A stretch of DNA of 15,551 nt from CAZJHD01 sp964545855 (GTDB lineage Bacteria; Planctomycetota; UBA1135; JACQFD01), in assembly GCA_964545855.1 (NCBI GenBank), contig CAZJHD010000087.1, positions 1 to 15,551 of the forward strand. The letters run 5' to 3'. The first letter of the stretch is position 1; each line of letters begins with the position of its first letter. The position numbers and the translations under genes were made by a program. Shown here one piece after another: positions 1 to 6,099 of the stretch. The notes under the pieces are model-generated. The model was not told the origin of the DNA, ran no database searches, and saw only the letters and a list, made by a program, of their open reading frames with translations.

Positions 1-957
1 ATGACGACGCCGCTCGGCGACCGCACCGTGCGGACCGACGCCGGCGGTCGCGCGCGCGTCGCCGACGCGCCGCCGGGGCTCGGCGGAGCGCGCATCGCGT
101 CGCGCGCCCAGCTCGCGGAGGCCCTCGCGGCGCGGGCGTCGAAGCCGCGGCGCACGGCGCCGCTCCCCAGCACGGGTCCCCTCCACGTCCGTCTCGCGAG
201 CCGTCCCGAGAAGGCGATCGACCTGCCCTCGAACGATCCCCAGACGATCGTGCTCCTCGCGAGACTCGACCTCCTGCACGCCGGGCACGGTTCCCGGTGG
301 CGCGGCCGCGCGATCGTCGAGGGCGGCGACGTCGCGAGCCTGACGGAGGACTCGACGGCGGTCCTCGCGATGCATTCCGACGGGCGCGGGCGCAGGGTCG
401 CCGTCGACGGGCCGGCTCCGCCGCTCCCGAGCTTCCCGTTCCCGCTGCCGGCGCTCGCGACGCCGAGCACGCTCCCTTGGATCGCGCCGAACCTCTACGT
501 GATCCGCTTCGGCGACTACCTGGTGAAGCTCGCGAAGCAGTGGCTCGGCGACGGCGCGCGGTGGCCCGAGATCTGGGCGCTCAACAAGAATCGCTTCCCC
601 GGCCGCTCTCCGGACGTGATGTTCCCGGGCGACGTGTACGTGATGCCCGCCGAAGCCGTGCCGCCCTGGATCGCGTTCGCGTCCGTGCCGCCGCCGGGGC
701 CCGACGAGGCGCAGCCGGCGCCTCCCGCCGATCCGCGCTGGGCCGGGCTCGACGTGGACGCCCTCGCCGGAGACCTCTTCGACGGCAGCCTCGGCTCCGT
801 GCTCGATCTCCTCCGGGGCATTCCGCTCGATCCGCCCGAGGAGGAGATCGTCTTCGCGCCGGCCTGGGTGGAGGGGATGCTCTACGCCGAGGCGATGGCG
901 GAGCTCGCGGCGCAGGGTCACGTCGATCTGCCATTGCCGGTGGACGTTCCCTTGTGA
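1..957 (+). CDS. LysM-domain protein, probably 5'-truncated by the window edge; candidate secretion-system adaptor
   Basis: 318 codons are visible, ending in TGA at 955-957. The first codon is ATG, but residues 1-27 read like the second half of a small beta domain (TVRTDAGGRARVADAPPG, in which a TDAxGRARV core precedes a PPG turn). I therefore think the reading frame continues upstream and this ATG is not the true start. Residues 164-216 match a LysM module: YVIRFGDYLVKLAKQWLGD, then W188 and the IWALNKN segment, and a closing FPGDVYVMP strand. LysM modules bind N-acetylglucosamine-containing glycans such as peptidoglycan. The remaining sequence is proline- and alanine-rich linker and unassigned. 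I see no signal peptide or membrane helix. The stop overlaps the GTG start of the next gene, so the two are probably translated together. The 'GRARV...PPG plus LysM' arrangement reminds me of proteins encoded beside VgrG/PAAR genes in type VI loci; that is inference, and a plain cell-wall-binding protein is the alternative. Confidence 0.72.
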   Translation: MTTPLGDRTVRTDAGGRARVADAPPGLGGARIASRAQLAEALAARASKPRRTAPLPSTGPLHVRLASRPEKAIDLPSNDPQTIVLLARLDLLHAGHGSRWRGRAIVEGGDVASLTEDSTAVLAMHSDGRGRRVAVDGPAPPLPSFPFPLPALATPSTLPWIAPNLYVIRFGDYLVKLAKQWLGDGARWPEIWALNKNRFPGRSPDVMFPGDVYVMPAEAVPPWIAFASVPPPGPDEAQPAPPADPRWAGLDVDALAGDLFDGSLGSVLDLLRGIPLDPPEEEIVFAPAWVEGMLYAEAMAELAAQGHVDLPLPVDVPL

Positions 958-2339
958 CCTTCGTCTTCGAGGTCTCCTGGGGATCGGCGGCCCATCCGCT
1001 CTTCGGCGGCGCCCAAGTCCGCGTCACGGCCGACGGGACGCTCCTCACGAACGCCGTCGTCGGGCGTCAGGGCGACCGGGAGATCCACCGCTTCTCGATG
1101 CCCCAGCCGCCGCAGAAGCTCGCGCTCGACGCGCGCTTCGTCCCGACGCTGAAGGGGATCCCGCACATGGTGCTGCAGGCGAACCAGAGCTGGTCGATCT
1201 TCGACGGAGGGTTCGGCGTCGGCGTGGACATCGTCCCCGGCTTCCGCGGCGCACACCCCCTCGTCGACACGAAGGCGACGCAGATGCCGCCGAACCTCGT
1301 GATCACGGCGCAGATCCGGACCGACTTCGTCGACGTGACGAACCTCTGGATGGACCTCGCGGACCAGTCCTGGGTGCAGGACTACGTCGACGAGCACCAT
1401 CCCGACGTGCAGCTCGTCGTGCTCGGAGCGACCCGCTCGACGCCGCCGCTCTGGTTCGCGCTCGTGCCGAAGCAGTGCCGTGCGCCCGCGAGCCCGTCCA
1501 TCGGTGCCCTCGTCTTCTACCGGCCCGCCTCCTACGTCTACACGAGCCTCGTCGACGCGCAGGCGCCGGGCGGCGTGCACTCGATGCAGGCGATGAACCG
1601 CTACTTCCTCGCGCCGGTCCCCGGCACGGCGGCCTTCTACAAGAAGGACACGATGGAGCCGGACGGCCAGGGGGGCGACTACCTCTACGTGCGCGTCGGC
1701 TTCGAGGACGCCCTCGTGAAGAGCGGGAAGAACGTGGTGCTCTTCCATCCGCTGCCGTCGGGGAACTCCTTCGGCGACTCGCGCGGCGTGCGCCTGCCGA
1801 CGCTCCTCTCCCAGGCGATGGCGCTTCTCTGGTCGAATCAGGCCGTCGGCGTGGACACCGGGAACGTGCAGGTCGGCCGCCTCGGCGTCGCCGGCTACAG
1901 CGCAGGCGGCCAGGGTCTCTGGGACGCCTTCCGGAACAACAAGGCGCTCGTGAAGGAGATCTACGCCTTCGATCCGATCGGCACCGTGGCGCACGGCGAC
2001 CAGGCGATCCAGTGGGCCTGCACGACCGCCGACGCGCGGCTGCGCATGGTGGGCGCCGCCCAGCAGAACGCCGTGCTCGGCATCGCTGCGGGGATCGAGA
2101 AGCGGAAGGCCCGTCTTCCCTCCGTCGGGCCGGCGGGCGTGACCGTCTCGCCGACCAAGGCGGGGCCGAGCTTCTGGGATCCCTCGCCCGTCGGCAGCGC
2201 CTGGTGGAACCACGCGATCCAGAAGTTCACGCACCGTCGCCGCGACCTGAACTTGAGCCACCAGTTCGCGGTCTTCGGCGGCTCCGGCGCGAAGGGCGTC
2301 TCCTACCTGGAGGAGTTCCTGAAGGGCTCGGGCTATTGA
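954..2339 (+). CDS. Alpha/beta-hydrolase-like protein with GYSAGG nucleophile elbow; candidate lipase/esterase effector
   Basis: Encodes 461 residues from a GTG start at 954 that overlaps the upstream stop (GTGA). A GGTGGA stretch at 939-944 is a modest ribosome-binding site. The frame stays open farther upstream, but that part is arginine-rich shadow of the LysM gene. Residues 1 to about 120 look like a beta-sandwich region (opening VTFVFEVSWGSAAHPLFGG). The remainder resembles an alpha/beta hydrolase: a strand and turn VGRLGVAGYSAGGQGLWDA places the GxSxG nucleophile at Ser316, an acidic turn FDPIG gives Asp340, and SHQFAVFGG gives His436 near the C-terminus, in the right order for a Ser-Asp-His triad. 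There is no signal peptide or lipobox, so the protein is cytoplasmic unless a dedicated machine exports it. Coupling to a LysM protein makes a lipase-type secreted effector attractive, but substrate and family are unassigned. A cytoplasmic esterase is the alternative. Confidence 0.75.
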   Translation: MTFVFEVSWGSAAHPLFGGAQVRVTADGTLLTNAVVGRQGDREIHRFSMPQPPQKLALDARFVPTLKGIPHMVLQANQSWSIFDGGFGVGVDIVPGFRGAHPLVDTKATQMPPNLVITAQIRTDFVDVTNLWMDLADQSWVQDYVDEHHPDVQLVVLGATRSTPPLWFALVPKQCRAPASPSIGALVFYRPASYVYTSLVDAQAPGGVHSMQAMNRYFLAPVPGTAAFYKKDTMEPDGQGGDYLYVRVGFEDALVKSGKNVVLFHPLPSGNSFGDSRGVRLPTLLSQAMALLWSNQAVGVDTGNVQVGRLGVAGYSAGGQGLWDAFRNNKALVKEIYAFDPIGTVAHGDQAIQWACTTADARLRMVGAAQQNAVLGIAAGIEKRKARLPSVGPAGVTVSPTKAGPSFWDPSPVGSAWWNHAIQKFTHRRRDLNLSHQFAVFGGSGAKGVSYLEEFLKGSGY

Positions 2340-2345
2340 CGCGAG

Positions 2346-4394
2346 CTACTGACGCGCGTCGAGCTTCGCGAGGAACGCCTCGGCCTTCTGCGGGTCGAGC
2401 TTCGGCAGCGCGGCGCGCAGGATCTTCGCGAGGGCGCGCGGCGGCGCCTTCGGGTCCTGGCCGGCGCGGGACGACGCGTCGACGTCGTAGGCGGCGAGGA
2501 GGAGACGCTCGCCGGGGAATCCGATCACGTCGTCGGCGGCCGCCTTCTCCTCGAGGCGACCCAGGGCGGCCACGACGGCGCCCGCCATCTCGCAGGCCCG
2601 CTCCCAATCGGAGTAGTGGATGCGCGTTCCCTCCGTGAGCTTCGAGCGGAACCACTCCTCCACGTCGCGGAGCGCCTGGCGCAGCGGCGCCGCGGCCTTG
2701 CGATCGCCGATCGCGCCGAGGGACTCGGCGCAGGCGACGACGAGGGTCGGGAGCCCCGCGCGCAGGCCCTTCGCGAGCGGCTGCAGCGCCTCGGGCCGTG
2801 CGATGCCGCCGAGGGCCTTCGCCGCGAAGGTGCGCACGTCGAGGGCCTCGCGCTCGTCGGCGACGAGCGCCCCGAGGGGCGCCACGCTGCGGCGATCGGC
2901 GAGCTCCGCGAGCTTCGCCGCGGCCGCCTCGGCGCTGCCGCCGCCCTTGCGCAGATCGGCGAGGAGCGCCGCGACGGAGCCCTCGTCCTTCGGCGGCTTC
3001 GTCGGGTCGCCCAGGTACTCGGCCTCGTCCCGGGAGACCTTCCGCTCGAAGGAGGAGAGCGGCCCCTTGGTGACGGCGAAGGGGCCCCGGCTCCCGCGGT
3101 CGCGCGCGGCGTGGAGGCGGTGCGCGTCGAAGAAGTCGAAGCACTCGGCGACGACCTCCGAGGGGAGCCCGTGCCCGGCGCCCGGGAGCTCGACGTAGAC
3201 GAGATCCATGGCGTCCTTGCGCATCGTCTCGGCGCCGCGCCGCGCGTCGCTGACGTGGACCACCGGGTCGTCCTCGCCGTGATAGAGGAAGACTCCGGTG
3301 CCGGTCTCGCGGAGGCGGCCGAATCCGTTGCTCCCAGCGCCCGCCATGGGCGCGATGGCCGCGAAGAGGTGTGCGTTCGGCGGACCGAAGTGCCACGTGC
3401 CGAAGCCGCCCATGGAGTGGCCCGTGAGCCACACGCGGTTCTCGTCGACGTTGTAGAGGAGGATCACCTCCTCCAGCACGGAGAGGAGGAACGGCGTGTT
3501 CGCGGGCCGCTGCCAGGGCGCCTCGACGGCCGTCGGGCAGACGACGAGCCAGCCGCGCTTCTCCGCCTCCGACTGGTAGAAGCCGAGAGCCGACGTGCCG
3601 CTGCCGACCACCTCGTCGCGGTCCTTGCCGCCGGCGCCGCCGCCGTGGAGCGCGAGCACGAGCGGCGCCGGCACCAGCGGGTCGTAGGACCGCGGCACGA
3701 GGAGCGTGTAGACGCCCCGGATCTCCCGCGAGTGGAGCGAGAGGACGCGGTCGTCCTGCCGGCCCTTCGGCTGCTCCTTCGAGCGGCGCACGCGCTCCAG
3801 GTGCGCGTGCGAGAGCGGGAAGGAGTGATCGCGGGCGAGCGCGCCGTGGAGCTTGCGACGCTCCGCGGCGCTCGGCTCCGCGAGCCACGCGTCGAGCGCC
3901 GACCGGAGCGCCGGGTTCAGGCGCGGATCGCTCCTCTGCAGCTTGCGCCACGAGGCGTCGCCGAGGAGCTTCCTCGGCTCCGGCGACTCGGGATCGGCGA
4001 GGGCCGCGAGGACGAGCTGCTCCGTCCCGAGCCCGTCGAGCTTCGCGTCGAGGTAGAGCTTTCCGATCGCGAGCCGCTCGGCGAAGTCCTCGCCCCGAAG
4101 CGCCCGGAGCCGCTCCGCCGCCTCCGCCAGGGGGTCGGTGCGCCGCTCGATCGCGCGAACGTCGGCCGCGGCGACGCGCTCGACGCCGAGCGTCATGCGC
4201 GGGTTGCGCGACGAGAACGTGTTCACGACGACGGGGTCGGCGCCCTCGGCGGAGACGACGCGGCCCGCGACGGCGCCTCCCGACTTCAGCCGCACGACGT
4301 GGGGCGCGAAGCTCGGCTCGTCGCCGGCGGCGCCGGGCGCGGGCGAGAGCCCGAGGGCGAGGACCGGCGCGGCGGCGAGGAAGAGGCTGCGCAT
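2346..4394 (-). CDS. Exported LpqC/PHB-depolymerase-like esterase with C-terminal HEAT repeats
   Basis: Encodes 682 residues. I chose the ATG at 4394 because it opens a clean signal peptide (MRSLFLAAAPVLALGLS, then an Ala-rich cleavage region). The upstream ATG at 4469 would add a 25-residue arginine-rich leader lying partly inside the inverted repeat. After a short beta domain (about residues 30-85) and a helical linker comes a hydrolase domain at about 225-425. It has an HGGG oxyanion loop at 250-253, GHSMGG with nucleophile Ser327, HGEDDPVVH with Asp376, and GAGHGLP with His408, a complete triad typical of carbohydrate or polyester esterases related to LpqC and prolyl oligopeptidases. From about residue 470 the chain is a series of amphipathic helix pairs with the 'VAPLGALVADE...VRTFAAKALGGI' pattern of HEAT repeats, often protein-binding scaffolds. 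Likely role: periplasmic or extracellular hydrolysis of an ester-linked polymer. The substrate is not evident. The gene ends in TAG, converging on the hydrolase gene. Confidence 0.85.
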   Translation of the reverse strand: MRSLFLAAAPVLALGLSPAPGAAGDEPSFAPHVVRLKSGGAVAGRVVSAEGADPVVVNTFSSRNPRMTLGVERVAAADVRAIERRTDPLAEAAERLRALRGEDFAERLAIGKLYLDAKLDGLGTEQLVLAALADPESPEPRKLLGDASWRKLQRSDPRLNPALRSALDAWLAEPSAAERRKLHGALARDHSFPLSHAHLERVRRSKEQPKGRQDDRVLSLHSREIRGVYTLLVPRSYDPLVPAPLVLALHGGGAGGKDRDEVVGSGTSALGFYQSEAEKRGWLVVCPTAVEAPWQRPANTPFLLSVLEEVILLYNVDENRVWLTGHSMGGFGTWHFGPPNAHLFAAIAPMAGAGSNGFGRLRETGTGVFLYHGEDDPVVHVSDARRGAETMRKDAMDLVYVELPGAGHGLPSEVVAECFDFFDAHRLHAARDRGSRGPFAVTKGPLSSFERKVSRDEAEYLGDPTKPPKDEGSVAALLADLRKGGGSAEAAAAKLAELADRRSVAPLGALVADEREALDVRTFAAKALGGIARPEALQPLAKGLRAGLPTLVVACAESLGAIGDRKAAAPLRQALRDVEEWFRSKLTEGTRIHYSDWERACEMAGAVVAALGRLEEKAAADDVIGFPGERLLLAAYDVDASSRAGQDPKAPPRALAKILRAALPKLDPQKAEAFLAKLDARQ

Positions 4395-4448
4395 GCGCCG
4401 GCCAGCATGCGCGAGGCGGATTCCTCGGTCAGCGCAAATCCCCCGGCG

Positions 4449-4533
4449 GGGAGACTGGCTCCGAATCATTCACGCGCCTGCGGATCGCGTGTGGCGTTTC
4501 TCCTGCGTGTGAAGGAATCGGTGCCAGTCTCCC
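4449..4533. repeat. 85-base imperfect inverted repeat, REP/BIME-like; possible terminator hairpin
   Basis: Arms 4449-4477 and 4505-4533 pair over 29 positions with 25 Watson-Crick matches. Mismatches fall at 4460/4522, 4465/4517 and 4468/4514, with a G-T pair at 4474/4508. The outer 11 pairs (GGGAGACTGGC with GCCAGTCTCCC) are perfect, and the loop is 27 bases. A competing local hairpin pairs CACGCG at 4471-4476 with CGCGTG at 4486-4491. The element starts directly after the TGA (4536-4534) of the minus-strand gene and fills most of the 139-base gap before the esterase gene. No T-run follows on either strand, so it is not a canonical intrinsic terminator, though it could stop or stabilise the transcript. 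A GGAG-type foot on a palindrome between genes is typical of REP sequences mobilised by RAYT transposases; that identity is inference. The other 54 bases (4395-4448) show no clear promoter. Confidence 0.8.
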
Positions 4534-6099
4534 TCAGGTCTCCGCGACGAGCCCCGGCTTCGTCTTCGGGAAGCGGAGATTCACCCGCGCCGTGAAGTCG
4601 CCGGTCGTGCCGGCGGCGCCGCCGACGCGGAGCACGTTGTCGCCGGTCGCGGGGATCGCGATGCCCTTCCCCGGGATCGTCGCGGAAGTCTTCCCCTGCT
4701 TCACGGCTCCCGCGAGATCGAGCACCGCTCCCACGGGCGACTCGATCGCGTCGATCGACGGCACGACGGTCTTCGGCTTCGCCCAGACGCGGACCGAGGC
4801 GGTCGAGCCCGCCTGCGCGAGGAAGGGGATCTCGACCACGGCGCCGGGCGTCGCGATCGTGCCGACGACCTGCACCTTGCGCAGGGTCGGCGGCGCCAGG
4901 AGCCGGAGCTTCACGGAGTAGGGGCCCGAGCCCCCGGAGGAGAAGCAGCGAAGGCGGTAGACGCCGGTCTCCGGGAGCGAAAGCTTCGTCACGCGCGTCG
5001 CGGTCTTCGCGAGCTTCATCGAGCCCGAGAGGGCGACGGGGGCGTCGCTCGGGGCGAGGAGCTCGAACAGAGGCGGGACGCCGCCCTTGCCGCGGCGCCC
5101 GAGGAGCAGGAGCTGCATCCCGGCGACGGCCTCGAACTCGATGGCGTCGACCTCCGACGCGAGATCGAAGGCGCCGGAGAAGGTCTGGTTCGACGCGAGG
5201 AGCGTCGGCGTCGCGTCGCCGCCGCCCACGGGGAGCACGAGGTCCACCACGAGGTCTTGGGTCGCCGCAAGACCCGTCGCCGCCGCCGGAGCGTAGGGCG
5301 AGCCGGGCGGAGGAATCGCCGCGACCGTCACCGTCGCGATCGGCGCGACGATGCGGTAGGAGCCGTTCGCGGCCGTCACGTCGTCGAGGAGCGGAGCCGA
5401 CTGCGCCGTCGACTCCACGAGGACGTCGAGGTCGGCGCCTTCGACCGGGAGGCCGCCCGTCGTGCGGACGGTGCCCGAGATCCAGACTCCCGCTTCGACG
5501 CCGATCGTGCCGAGGGCCGTGTTCGTCGTGAGGGAGGCCGGGGCGAGCCGCTTGCTGACGAGCTTCGACGCGACGGGCGGCTGAACCTGCACGATCCAGG
5601 TCCCCTTCGCGGCGACGAAGGAGAAGTTCCCCTGGGCGTCGGAGTCGTCCTTCGGCGTGAAGGCCTTCACGCCGGTCGAGGAGTCGATCAGGTCGAGATC
5701 GGCGCCGGCGACTCCCGCGCCTCCCGGCCCCGTGACGCGCCCCGAGAGGACGATGCCGGGTCCGAGCGCGACGTCGCCGAGATCGGTCGCGCCGGAGACC
5801 ACCACGTCGAGGACCTGCGCCGGCGCGAAGAGCGTGCTCGTCACCTCCGAGGGATCGAAGGCGATGCGGTAGACGCCGCTCGGCACGTTCACCGAGAAGG
5901 AGCCCCCGACGCCCGTGTCGTCGTTCGGCGTGACGAGCTTCTTGCCGGTCTTCGCGTCGAAGACGTCGATGTCGACGCCCTGGATGCCGGCGCCGTTGCC
6001 GTCGCGCACGTGGCCCGACACCGTGCCGGCGGCGGCGGCGCCCGCGAGGAGGGAGGGAAGGAGGAAGGCCGTGGCCAGCAGAGTGATCGATCGGTTCAT
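4534..6099 (-). CDS. Exported protein with three tandem carboxypeptidase-regulatory-like domains and C-terminal PPC-like domains
   Basis: Encodes 521 residues. The ATG at 6099 overlaps the upstream TGA by one base (TGATG) and opens a signal peptide (MNRSITLLATAFLLPSLLAG, cleavage near AAAAG, residues 21-25). Three homologous beta domains follow, about 27-112, 117-203 and 205-290. Each begins SGxV, continues GxxVxGxDxD, and ends with a G-x-[FY] strand. The first two share a TPxDD motif at 57-61 and 148-152; in the third this becomes LLDDV. This is the carboxypeptidase-regulatory/CnaB-like fold, used as stalk or spacer in surface proteins. Residues about 295-400 resemble a bacterial pre-peptidase C-terminal (PPC) domain (DAIEFEAVAGMQLLLLG ... 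ETGVYRLRCFSSGG), and 405-521 look like a second related beta domain. There is no catalytic motif or LPXTG anchor. Likely a secreted structural or adhesive protein co-produced with the upstream beta-helix lipoprotein. Confidence 0.85.
   Translation of the reverse strand: MNRSITLLATAFLLPSLLAGAAAAGTVSGHVRDGNGAGIQGVDIDVFDAKTGKKLVTPNDDTGVGGSFSVNVPSGVYRIAFDPSEVTSTLFAPAQVLDVVVSGATDLGDVALGPGIVLSGRVTGPGGAGVAGADLDLIDSSTGVKAFTPKDDSDAQGNFSFVAAKGTWIVQVQPPVASKLVSKRLAPASLTTNTALGTIGVEAGVWISGTVRTTGGLPVEGADLDVLVESTAQSAPLLDDVTAANGSYRIVAPIATVTVAAIPPPGSPYAPAAATGLAATQDLVVDLVLPVGGGDATPTLLASNQTFSGAFDLASEVDAIEFEAVAGMQLLLLGRRGKGGVPPLFELLAPSDAPVALSGSMKLAKTATRVTKLSLPETGVYRLRCFSSGGSGPYSVKLRLLAPPTLRKVQVVGTIATPGAVVEIPFLAQAGSTASVRVWAKPKTVVPSIDAIESPVGAVLDLAGAVKQGKTSATIPGKGIAIPATGDNVLRVGGAAGTTGDFTARVNLRFPKTKPGLVAET

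Noticed and set aside
4395..4469. Upstream ATG at 4469 for the esterase.
   Set aside because: The extension is positively charged, places the signal peptide internally and starts inside the inverted repeat arm.
2616..4595. Long plus-strand frame antisense to the esterase gene (659 codons).
   Set aside because: Composition is Arg/Ala/Glu/Leu-rich with no motif. The minus strand has a signal peptide and a full catalytic triad, and long antisense frames are expected in DNA this GC-rich.
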